Part shown: positions 49,061 to 60,214 of the stretch, piece by piece
How the letters are laid out: every line of letters begins with the position of its first letter
Numbering within the stretch: the first letter of the stretch is position 1
Origin: Jacaranda mimosifolia
Taxonomy: Eukaryota; Streptophyta; Magnoliopsida; Lamiales; Bignoniaceae
DNA length: 64,000 nt
Reading direction: 5' to 3'
Assembly: GCA_018894105.1 (NCBI GenBank)
Contig: CM032118.1
Coordinates: forward strand, 33,088,690-33,152,689
Position numbers and translations under genes: made by a program
The notes under the pieces: generated by a model
What the model was told of the DNA's origin: nothing
Database searches by the model: none
The model's input: only the letters and a program-made list of their open reading frames with translations

Positions 49061-52000
49061 CCTTCGCAGAAAAAGGGAAACAAGTTGCAGGAATTAGTGG
49101 AAAGCCAAAAGTCCAAGCGTGTGCATATGCTCTGATTGGAGAAGAAGCACCCGACCCTTCTAAAGTAGTTGAAGGTACGATTTCTATTCTTGGAATTAGT
49201 GGAAATATTTTATATAATCTTAGTGCTTTGTATTCTTTTTTGTTTGCAACTATGTCTGAAAAATTAAGCATGCAACCCAAAATCATGACTTACCATATAG
49301 AAGTTCAGACACCCTTGGGGATAAGGTTAATGATGGATGTCATGTATTGGGATTGCCCGATTATAATTGGGGATACAATATATCTGGCCGATATTATACA
49401 AATGCCTATATAAAGGTATGATTTGATCCTTGGAATGGAATGGCTATATAAACATCAGGCACAAGTAAATTGCTACACCAAGTGCCTCACCCTTGGGGAT
49501 AAGATAATAATACCTATTCGTCATTCCACGAATAACACTCCCCCAATACCAATCGTATATGCGTTAGAAGCCAGGAAGATTTTGAGGGAAGATGGGCAAG
49601 GATATCTGGTGTATCTCATCAACAAGCCTCGAGATACAATCAAAATGGAAGATGTGAAAGTGGTAGCAGAGTATCCAGAAGTATTCCCAGAAGAATTGAG
49701 CTTGGTACCTCCTGACAGAGAGATAGAATTTGTAATTCACACTCTTCCAGGTGCAATGCCTTTCTCCAAGACGCCCTGTCAGATGGCTCCTGTTGAGCTC
49801 AAGGAATTGAAAAATCAATTACATGAGCTACTAGAAAAGAAGTTCATAAGACCTAGCACCTCTTCTTGGGGAGCCCTGGTATTATTTGTTAACAAGAAAG
49901 ATGGATCCATAAGGATGTGCATTGACTATAGGGAGTTAAACAAAGTCACGGTTAAGAATAAATACCCTCTACCACATGTGGAAGAATTATTTGATCTTTT
50001 ATAAGGAACCATAGTCTTTTCAAAGCTAGATTTGAGACAAGGGTATTATCAATTGCAAATGAAAGAGGAAGATATTTTAAAGACAAGATTCAACTCTTGA
50101 TATGGTCACTTTAAGTTTGTAGTGATGCCGTTTGGTCTAACTAATGCCTCAGCAACATTTATAGAGATGATGCATCGAGTGTTTCGACCATGTCTGGACC
50201 AATTTGTAGTCATTTTCATAGACGATATTTTGGTGTACTCCAAGACCAAAGAATAGCACGCAAACCACTTGCACTTAGTTTTTAAAACTCTGAAGGAGCA
50301 TCAATTGTATGCCAAATTCAGTAAGTGTGAGTTCTGGATGGAAAAAACGGCATTTTTGGGACAAATTATATCTCCAGATGGGATAGAAGTTGATTCCTCT
50401 AAGGTAAAGGCGGTAGTCAACTGGAAAAGACCCAAAACTGTAACGAAAGTTTGTAGTTTCTTAGGACTTACTAGCTACTACCGAAGATTTGTATAGGACT
50501 TCTCTAAAATAGCTAGCCCGTTGACTGGATTAACTCAGAAGGATTAACCGTTTATTTGGAATGATAAATGTGAACGAAGTTTCCAAGAACTAAAGAATAG
50601 ATTGACAACATCTCCAATATTAGCCCTTCCAGAGGGATTAGAAGGATTCATCGTATTCACCGACGCTTCTAAAGAAGGGCTTGGGTGTGTGTTGATGTAA
50701 AAGGGATGCGTTATCGCCTATGCATCTAAAAAACTAAAACCACATGAGGAAAACTACCTAACTCATGATTTAGAGTTGGCTGCAGTAATTTTTGCCCTAA
50801 CAAAATGGAGGCATTATCTTTATGGGGCTACGTTTGAGGTATACACTGATCACAAAAGCCTCAAGTATTTGTACTCTCAAAAGGACTTGAACATGCGACA
50901 GCGGAGGGGGATTATGACCTCTCTATCTTTTACCACCCAGGAAAGGCGAATGTGGTGGCAGATGCACTAAGTCGAAAGACTAAAAATAGCCCACATGTTG
51001 AAAAGAGAGACAAAATTTTAGGAGTAAATGAGGTGATCCGAATGAAGCAACGAGGTTGGATTGCAGGAGGAAAGGTACTACCAGAGCTCTATGATGAAAT
51101 ACGATGAGCTCAGGCCAATGATAGCGGATACTAAAGTAGAAGAAAGCAATTGAGAATCTTGGAAAACCCAAATTCAATATAGATGGTCAAGGCACTCTTT
51201 TATTCTGCCAAAGAATTTGTGTGCCTGAAGAAATAAAAGAAAAACTACTAGATGAGGCACACAAAACAAGATATGCAGTACATTCGGGAGGAACAAAGAT
51301 GTATCAAGACTTAAAAAGGCAATTTTGGTGGAATGGAATGAAGAAAGATGTAACAGAATATATGGCAAAATGTTTGACCTGTCAGTTAGTAAAAGCATAA
51401 CACTAGCGGCCATCAGGACTGTTACAGCTACTTCCTATCCTTGACTGGAAATGGGAGCAGGTGACTATGGACTTTGTAACTGGTCTACCAACGATTAGAT
51501 GAGGATATGATAGTATCTGGGTGATAGTGGACTGTTTAACAAAGTCGGCACATTTTCTATCAGTCAGAACAGATTACAAGGTTGAGAAACTAGCGGAATT
51601 ATATATTAAGGAGATTGTTGGATTACATGGAATTTCAATCAGTATTGTGTCCGACCAGGATCTAAAATTCACTTCAAGGCTTTGGAAAAGCTTGCAGAAA
51701 CACTTGGGAACAAGGTTACAATTTAGTTCTGCTACCCACCTTCGAACTAACGGACAATTAGAAAGAGTTATCCAGATTTTAGAAGATATGCTACGTGCTT
51801 GTATCATGAATTTTGGTGGGAGTTGGAGTAAGCATCTTCCTTTGATTGAATTCGCTTACAATAACAGTTATCAGTTTGTTATCCAAATGGCCCCGTACGA
51901 GGCACTATATAGCCAAAAGTGTCAATCTCCGTTGCATTGGGATTTGGCAGAGTATAGAGGTACCATTAACAAGTCTTAAGGAACTATAGAACCTGAATTG

Positions 52001-52540
52001 ATTCAAGAGACTATCGAGAAAGTACAAATTATTAAGCAACGGATGAAGGCTGCCTAAGACCAACAGAAAAGTTATGCAGACAAACGGAGGAAGGACTTGG
52101 AGTTTGAAGTTGGTGATCGAGTATTTCTCAAAGTATCACCGAGAAATGGGATTAGAAGAATCGAAAAAGGCAGAAAGCTGAGTCCAAGATATGTTGGACC
52201 TTATGAAATATGCGAAAAAGTGGGACCAGTAGCTTATCATCTTATATTACCCCAAGACTTGGCAAGGATACATGATGTCTTTCATGTATCACAACTACAG
52301 AAATACTATCTTGATCCTTCCCATATCATACCTTATAAGCTTATAGAGTTGAAAGGCAATCTGACATATGAGGAGCAACCAGTTCGTCTTTTGTATAAAA
52401 AATTCCACGAACTTAGGAATCAAAGGATTCCCTAAGTGAAGGGGTTTAACCACGATATGGAAGAAGCCACATGGGAGCAAGAAGACTTTATGCGCCAGCA
52501 ATATCTCGGACTTTTTCAGTATTTAGGTAAGAATCTGGGG
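49060..52540 (+). pseudogene. Degenerate pol: protease, RT, RNase H, integrase
   Basis: Domains are in the normal Ty3/gypsy order. The protease (about 49180-49430) has lost its catalytic DSG (the region reads NLSA). Reverse transcriptase (about 49660-50490) shows [33 protein letters not shown] and FIDDILVYS (near 50213). RNase H (about 50640-50990) shows FTDAS and [10 protein letters not shown]. The integrase core (about 51500-51960) shows VDCLTKSAHF, IVSDQD and NGQLERVIQ. The C-terminal chromovirus-type segment has GDRVFLKVSP and DVFHVSQLQKY (about 52110-52300). In-frame stops occur near 50002, 50098, 50254, 50494, 50545 and 50698, several explicable as C-to-T changes. It is not functional. 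Confidence 0.85.
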
Positions 52541-54614
52541 CCCAAATTCTCTTAAGCGGGGGAGGTTTGTACCCTGAATCGAATTATAATTGCAAGTACT
52601 GGGCATTGGTACAATATAAATGAGATTTCCTTATCGCTCCATTGCTTGAGCACTCAGCTCGGTGGGTAATAATTAATTTATATGGCATGGTTGACTGCAT
52701 GCCGGATCTCGTCACTCACAGTTCGCTACCTCTAGCTACCTGTAAATTAGGATCATAGGTGGGTACTAACTGAAAGACCTGTATCTGTCGGTCCGTTCCC
52801 CCCAGCCATCTTCCGGACCTAGCCCCTAGGCCCAAACCCCCGTGGCGTCCCATGAGTTGAACAGATATAATGCTAACAGATAAGAATTTTAACCTTTAGA
52901 CAATAACATGAATATGACGAGATACAATATGAACATCCAATATATTGGCCAACAAGGCCGTTCTGAAATAATAATCCAAGTATTCCACTAGAATTAACAC
53001 TTGACCAGTACAATTGAAAATCAAGTATGCCATAAAGGCTAAATAACTGATATATATAGAACGAACTTAAATATACCGACAAGATTTCTTGAACAATCAA
53101 CATGATAGGAAATGAACAAGTAATACGGGGTCAGCCGACAAGTCTGAGGGGTACAAGGGCATAATAAAATAATATAATAAAAGTTCTGGACACTAGAACA
53201 GAAACAAGCAATAACCCTCACATGGATGTACACATTAGAACAATTAACAGTCGAGATTCCAACAAATACGATAGAGGAACTAAAACCCTAACAGAGGTCT
53301 ATCACAACAATGAGTAATTACGAGAAAAGTGCCAGATTGGCAGACCTTCATAGGGATAACAATAATTCACAGAATGCGATAATCAAATCAATATTAACCC
53401 TCATAGGGGTTTATCAATAAATCGATAGGTACAAGACTACCAGATTGATGAATCCTCACCTCAAAAGCTTTAGGGTGTGGTTACAGTCTACTAATTTGCA
53501 GTTTCCTGCTCCTCATTACCTAACCAAAAGAATCATTTACTTATTAAAACTCACATTTGACCTGAATAACATCTAATAAATAAAATCCTACTATTAGCTA
53601 TCTAAAATCAGTAGCTACATAATTAATTCAATATATGAGACTTCGTCCAAAATTATCGTTAAGAAGTACTCTTCATAGTGTATCTAATTTACTACTGGTT
53701 ACAGGGTTCTTCACGATACGAGCGATAGATAAGAAAAACAATTCAATCCCATATTAATATCTTAAATAGTAGTAATAGGCCAATTAATCCAATAATCTTA
53801 ACTATTGTCAACTTGGAGCTCAATTTTCCAAATTTAGGATTTTTCTCTAGCTCAATTAACTCAATAATTTCCCAATTATCACCTTAGATTCAATTTTTAA
53901 ATCCAAAATTCAATATCAACCATACATGAATACTTACTACCTAATATAATACAAAATCAATTACTCAAAGGTACAAGAGGTTATACGATAGAAAATGTAC
54001 AAAATCTTAATCTCAAAATCAATTTTTATCCCAAAACACACAATCGAGACCTCGAAACACCGAACCGAATGCACCAATATGACCACCGTGATGAGAAGAA
54101 AAATCTACCTGAGAGCCACCGCCGGAAAAATACGAAACCACCACCGTTGGCCGCGTCTCGTTCTCTCGATTCCAAGGTCCGATTAGTTTTTAGCTTTGAG
54201 GTCAGGAAGGCCCTCAACCGTCGGAACTCGCCTTGAGTTCTTGCTTCTCGCCGCCCGCTTGTTCTTCCTCCAGTTCTGCTGGTGCCGCCACGTCCAGCTT
54301 CCAGTTAGGGTGTGGTTGGAGGTGGGTAGAGGTAGCTGGTGGTGTTGGGTGGAGGGAATGGTGACCAGTGTTGGCTGTTGGTGAAGGTGGTGAAGATGGT
54401 GAGAGGAGATGGGGTGAAGAAAGGAAGAAAGTGGTGATAAGAATGAAATGAAAAAGGAAAGTGAAGAAATGGCTACTATTTTTGTCTTTTATGAAATTCA
54501 ATTTTTTCATTTTTCTTTTTCAATTCAGTCGCTCAATTCTTGTTAGTCATTCAATTAAATTCTATGAAATTGCAAATTAACCCCCAAGAAATTTAGGATA
54601 TAGCAATAATATAA

Positions 54615-56081
54615 GGCAAAATTATAAAATCCGTCTTGTAATTTTACCCTATTTAATTTTTCGTCTTATAATTTGCATAATATCAATTCTAGTCCTATAA
54701 GTATTAAAAAATTATCATTTTTCATCCTTTTTTCTCCGAAACCGGCGGAAGTCGCCGGAAAAGCTGACGTAGCTCGTTGGGCGTGTGGCAGCTTGGAGTT
54801 TTTGCCTTGTTGGACTACCTAGTAGGCATTTTTTGTCTTTTTCTTACTTAGCTGGCAACATACATGTCTTGTCTTTTCTTTTCTTTTCTTTTCTTTTCTC
54901 TTTGTAATTTCAAATATATTATATAATTTATATATACACACACATATATATACACATCTATTTTATATATATATATATATTTATATATTATATATCGTCA
55001 TTTTTCCTTCAAAACACAAATTATTTTTCCCAAAAAACCCTTTACTATCCTTCATTATCCCCAAAACTTTTTCATTTTTTAATATATACATATGTTATAT
55101 ATATACATCATATATATTTTATTATAATCACTCAATTCTATTTTCAACCCAAAAATCTAATAAAAAGCATTAATTTGACTTCTACAGTAAAAAATATCTT
55201 CCCCAAAATATAAACAAACATATATATATATATACACATATTTATTTATAATCTATAATTATTTACTAATTAAAAAATAAAAAAATGTAATATACCAAAA
55301 TAACAATATTCTTTTAACTCGTTTAGTTGGCAAAACTTTGAATTTAAAAATATACACATATATACACATATATTTATATAAATATATATTTATATATAAT
55401 TTATAATTATTTACTAAATAAAAAACAAAAATACATGGTTAAAATAATTTAAATTAAATTTAAATTTAAAAGAAAAAGAAAAAGAAAAAAAGAAAAGAGG
55501 CATAGCCATGGCCGCCATTCGCCCCTCCCCTACCCCCCCACCGCCCGCCCCCGGCCACCCACTATCCTAGCCACCACTCCCCACCCCCCCGCCCCCAGGC
55601 ACCCACCATGGCCGCCGCCTGGCTAGATCTGGCCAAGCAGCCTCTGGCCATGGTTGCTGAACCGGCCAGGGCCAAGGCAGCCATGGCTAGATCCAGGCTG
55701 GTTCATGGCTATGGCAGCCCGGTGGGGTGGTGGGGGTGCGGGCGTTGGGGTGGGGTGGGGTGGGGTGGGGATGGGGATGGGGATGGGGGCATATATATAA
55801 TATATATGTATGTATATGTAAATACATATATTTAGATAAATGTATATATTTAGATATATGTGTATATATAAATATATATTATATCTATTTGGTATTTTTG
55901 TTATTTTTTTTGAATTAATAAAGCCACGTCAGCTTTTCCGGCGACTTTCGCCAGTTTCAGTGAAAAAAGGACGAAAAATGATAATTTTTTAATACTTATA
56001 AGACTAGAATTGATATTATGCAAGTTATAGGATGAAAAACCAAATGGGGTAAAGTTACATGACGAATTTTGTTATTTTGTC
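54615..56081. mobile_element. Non-autonomous MULE nested in the inverted LTR (M4)
   Basis: The element is 1467 bp with an exact 9 bp duplication, ATAATATAA (54606-54614 and 56082-56090). The unoccupied site is visible in the left LTR ('aacaataatataaagatt' in reverse complement of about 44950-44970), which confirms the insertion. The terminal inverted repeats are about 165 bp and well matched, containing 'gcataatatcaattctagtc' and 'gccggaaaagctgacgt'. The interior is TA-rich with a GC-rich core at 55500-55790 bearing four CCATGG sites. There is no transposase. Confidence 0.9.
55500..55790. repeat. GC-rich CCATGG-bearing core of M4
   Basis: The core opens C-rich ('ccctaccccccca') and closes G-rich ('ggggtggggtggggtgggg', then a GGGGAT repeat). 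Between them lie GCCATGGCCGCC, ACCATGGCCGCC, GCCATGGTTGC and GCCATGGCTAG. Open frames here (55608-55918) encode Ala/Met/Gly-rich peptide with no domain. The arrangement parallels the cores at 3868-4138 and 43340-43570. Confidence 0.6.
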
Positions 56082-57153
56082 ATAATATAAAGAATAATTA
56101 AATTTCCATAAATTTTGAAATGATAAAATTTTAATGGCTATTAATCTTGAAGTTTCGGGGTGTTACAATTTTCTACTTACATAAATTTAAAGTTCAAAAT
56201 TTTTCTGGTTATTGAATTTGTATTTTACTAAAAACTACTCATGTATGCTTTATATTTAAGTCTTGTACCTCAAATGGTGTGATTTTTTCAAATATATCAT
56301 TTTGCTAAGTAGTTGAAATTAATCTAATTTTCTTATCAAATGAATAAAAAAATATATTTTTATAAGAGATTTACTTAATTAGATTTAATAAAATAATATT
56401 TATATTTCAATTACTTAAGTAGCCCTTTTATGTGGAATTTACTTAATTATATTTCATATGTATATTTTAATTAAATAAATATTTACTTATATTTACAATA
56501 TTTTTGCAAAAGAAAAAAATTATTTCATTTCTCTATCAATAGATAAGTAAAATATATATAAATTAATTTTTAAAAACTTATGTATATATAATTAAAAATT
56601 TAAAATTACTAATAAAATAGTCTTTTTATATAATATGTGTTTATTTTGTATTTTAATATCTTATACTTTGATAATTTTAACGATCAAAAATCATTGTTCG
56701 TGTCTTGGTATGATGATAAATGATATACAAAATAGTCACCTTTACACTATCTAATAAGTGTACACTTAAAGTTGAATAATTTAATTAAACAAAATAGTAA
56801 GGTTCATTTATCACCTAAAAAGTTTAGATACTTTTATTTTTTACTTTAATATACATTTTTATTTCAAGAAGAATTTAAAATTTATTTAAATAAAATAGTT
56901 GAGAATTTAAATTATGATGAACTAACCACACTAGTTTTTCATGTCTAATAATCTTTTTGTATTTTAGATATACAATCACTTTATTTCCAATTGAAATATA
57001 TATTCTTAAATTGTATTTATATATTAATTAAAAATTGTCTCCCCAAAAACTTATAATTTTAAATATATAAATATTTATTTATATCTAATATATTTCACAA
57101 ATGAAGAAAAAATGACTATGCAACTGCGAATATTATCTTCTACATATTATAAC

Positions 57154-60100
57154 TATAGCACCCCCTCTCGGGATAACACCTAAGCTTAAGGCACTATTCT
57201 AGTTCATTCCTCAAACATGCATTAATAAAATTAATAGGCCCATAAAATTTTTCACAAATTCTCAACAATAACATCAACAACATCACAATCTTACAACAGA
57301 CTTAATCCAAATGCAGAATCAATATCAAAGTGCTAAATACCATAATGAAACAGTTCGACAACATTCAAACCAAAAAGGTCGTCACTAGTACCAAGATTCA
57401 TACTTACAAACCACGAGTATAACAGTATTCATGACATATTACAATATCTCTAAACAAAATATCCCAAAGCGCAGTCAAACATACATATACATAAACAGGC
57501 TCCAGTACAACCATCTCTACTAGGTTTGTCAGTCCTCATGTCCTCCTGTCTCATACATGTCTAAGTAAAGACGAGTAATACGCGAGGATGAGTCATAAGG
57601 ACTCACTGAGGATAGCGTAAAGCAATACATGACCAGTCGAAAGTCAAGGTACACAAATAACAATCAATAATAGCTTAGTATAAGAACGACAAGTCACTGC
57701 CAAAAGGAAACATCAAAGAAACCAAGTTACTAACAATTGCTAGGTCGGAAGTTGTGACGTCGGCTTTACGGCCTGTTTGTTTCAATCGATCCTGCGCGGG
57801 AGGTTTAGGGACATCTCAACTGATCACAATCGAGAGGTATAATGTGGCTCGTTTGCCCGGAACATCAGCCTGATCTAGACTGGGATACCACTCCAGCCTT
57901 ATTGCTCCATGAGTAGAATAAAATTACAAGAATAGCAAACCAAACACATATGCAAGTCAACAAACTAAATAAAACATGCATATCGGAACATCCTTGTGCC
58001 TCCATAATAGTTCAATAACCGTTCAGTAACAATTAGTTTAGTAGCTCGAGCATGACAGCTCAGCAATAACAGTAGCTCAAGCATGACAGCTTGACAATCA
58101 CAGTAGCTCAAGCATAACAACTTGGCAAGGAACTTGGCCTAACAGTTCTCCTGTACACATCTTTCAATTCGATCAATCAATCAATCAGTTGCCAACAAGG
58201 CAGAACAATAAACTTTACAATATGATTCCAATAATGCCATTATGGTAGACCACAAGACACAGTACAGGTTCAATTTGAACAATAACATACGAAATAATGA
58301 AATGTTCAAGGCGAGAATAGTAACAATCAATTAATTCAAAATAGTTCGATACACGATTGACACAGTAAGATTCTCAGGTACAACGATTAATAGTATTCTA
58401 TAGACGATAATCAAGTCATTGAAACTCCACAAGGTTCAATCACAATAAACGGCATCGATAGTCAAAATAATAGAACCTCACAGGGTTCGAAAATCAACAA
58501 TAAATGATAACAAGAATCAAGACAATAGAACCTCACAGAGTTCAGATAACAACAATAAACGATATCGATAATCAAATCAATAGAACCTCACAGGGTTCAG
58601 AAATCAACGATAAATGATAATGAGAATCAAGAATATAGAACCTCACAGGGTTCAGATAGCAACAATAAACGATATCGATAATCAAATCAATAGGACCTCA
58701 TAGGGTTCAGAAATCAACAATAAATGATATTAATAATCAAATCAATAGAACCTCACAGGGTTCAGATAGCAACAATAAACGATATTGATAATCAAATCAA
58801 TAGAACCTCACAGGGTTCAGAAATCAACGATAACATTGCTTTACTCAAACAAGTACCAAAACAGTAGATTCTCACCTTAATCACGTCAACAGTGCAGTCA
58901 GACTCTACTGATCCTCAGGGTCAAATCCTCTATTATCTATTCAAAAAGGTAACCTTCTATTAAAATCCATATTCAACCCTAACGATCACTAACACTTAGA
59001 ATCATACCAACAACAACCCCAAATCTAAGCAATTATCCTATTGATACGTTGGTTAGGGTTTGATTCGATATTACTGCCCTAGACATACTATTAGTATCGA
59101 ATATATAGACGTATACGAGATTCGCTTATACATATAGTTTCATAATGATGCCCGATATTGATCATAATAATCTAGTTATCAATAAAATCTAAGCTTTTAT
59201 ATGTTAAATCCTGATTACATAAAATTGGGGTTTTCTATATTTAGTATGCTATATAACCTATAGTTTACATGAAATAATACCATTTTGGATTCACTAGTCC
59301 CATTTAATTGATCAATGGTGTTCTATTTTTATGCATGAGTGTTCCAATCGACTAATTCCATCATAATACACAGTAATACAAGGTTTTATGATGATCAAAA
59401 TGTATAAACATATACATGCAATTACATACACCAATGATATCATTATATACCAATATCTCACTAACGCAGAAGAATCTCCACGATCAGACCGCACGAATGT
59501 GTTCACTGCAACAAGGCAATGATTTTGCCAGGTCGCTGCCGCTGTCCACTGCCACCGGAGTTGGTCACCGTCACCACCAAAAGATGCTCCTCAGCTCCAC
59601 GAATCAAACCCCTTAAAAAAAATTTGATTATAGCACCATTTGGCCGGTTAATTGACCGAAAAATAAAATCCCGCCACCAACCACCACCGCTCGGTTTTCT
59701 TCCAATTTCTCCATCCATGGTGGTCCATTTTGAATGCTCAAGCTGCCATTGTGATCCTTGAGCTGAGGGCTACAAAACCCACTACTCACAACCAAGGTTT
59801 AGTCACCATAGACAAGAAACCCATCAACCACCACCATGGCCGAAACTTTGAGCTTAGTTTCTGGCCGGTACACCGGAAGGTTTGGGAAGAAATTGGTATA
59901 TTTGTGTTCTATGCAAGGAGAGAAGAAAATTATACCAAATTTGCTAAGGTTTGGTTGCCGGTGAGAGGTGGCTAGTGAGAGAGTGGTCACGGTGGTGTTT
60001 GGAGAAGAAAATGAAGAAGAAAGGTGAAATTGGGGGGGGGGGGATTTCAAAGTGCCAATTTATAAAATTGGATTTTCTATATTCACATATTGACCCCCAG

Positions 60101-60214
60101 ATGTTTTAGTTAGCTTTCAATTAAGTCCCCAAAAGTTATTTCATCTTCAATTTCAGTCCCAAACTTAGTTAATCCCTTATTTTTCAAAAATTACCGAATT
60201 TTAGGGGTGTTACA
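57154..60214 (-). repeat. 3' LTR of a minus-strand Ty3/gypsy element
   Basis: On the minus strand it starts TGTAACACCCCTAAAATTCGG at 60214 and ends GGGGGTGCTATA at 57154. It is preceded by the polypurine tract TTTTAGGGGGGAGG (60217-60230 on the plus strand in complement). Its first bases resemble those of the two solo LTRs. It contains a 55 bp tandem array at 58471-58840. The other LTR is beyond the window, so only one side of the target duplication (possibly ATAAC at 57149-57153) is visible. Open frames at 59312-60050 are LTR sequence. Confidence 0.82.
58471..58840. repeat. 55 bp minisatellite
   Basis: Seven units have an exact 55-base period, with the landmark 'tag(a/g)acctca' at 58471, 58526, 58581, 58636, 58691, 58746 and 58801. 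In the LTR's own orientation each unit contains CCCTGTGAGGTTC, the motif found singly or in short series in the other LTRs of the window. Confidence 0.9.

Larger units (their letters stand above)
44882..56167 (+). mobile_element. Decayed Ty3/gypsy retrotransposon with an inverted right LTR
   Basis: The left LTR, primer site, gag, pol and polypurine tract are in normal plus-strand order. After the tract, however, the LTR sequence is in reverse orientation, so both outer ends are the same LTR terminus (TGTAACAC on the left, GTGTTACA on the right). A nested MULE (54615-56081) lies in the inverted LTR. The flanks read ATTAT and ATTTT, which is not a convincing duplication. The motif set (WVIVDCLTKSAHF integrase, FIDDILVYS reverse transcriptase) resembles the Tekay/Del chromovirus group. 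Many stops make it non-coding. Confidence 0.8.
52570..56167 (-). repeat. Inverted, 3'-truncated LTR
   Basis: In reverse complement this matches the left LTR from its first base to about 47040. The last roughly 515 bp of the LTR are absent. In a 195-base comparison (45560-45755 against 53810-54005) I counted about ten differences. It starts at the polypurine tract of the element (around 52552-52566, 'aagcgggggagg') and is interrupted by the MULE at 54615-56081. Open frames on either strand here (52873-53233 and 53995-54510) mirror those in the left LTR and are not genes. Confidence 0.82.
44577..57153 (+). mobile_element. Second copy of the host repeat, split by an LTR element
   Basis: 44577-44841 aligns with about 30800-31075 (shared 'gcaattttgac' and 'cattaatttttatct'). 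56430-57153 aligns with about 31085-31720 (shared 'catttctctatcaat', 'cttatactttgataatt' and 'ggtatgatga'). The two parts are therefore one repeat interrupted by the 44882-56167 retroelement. About 250 bases at 56168-56430 have no counterpart in the first copy. The copy is broken again at 57154 by the minus-strand LTR. Confidence 0.5.

Noticed and set aside
44875..56172. ATTAT/ATTTT as a target duplication of the inverted-LTR element
   Set aside because: Only four of five bases match. The right flank also has about 250 bases without counterpart in the related host repeat, so clean insertion is not demonstrated.
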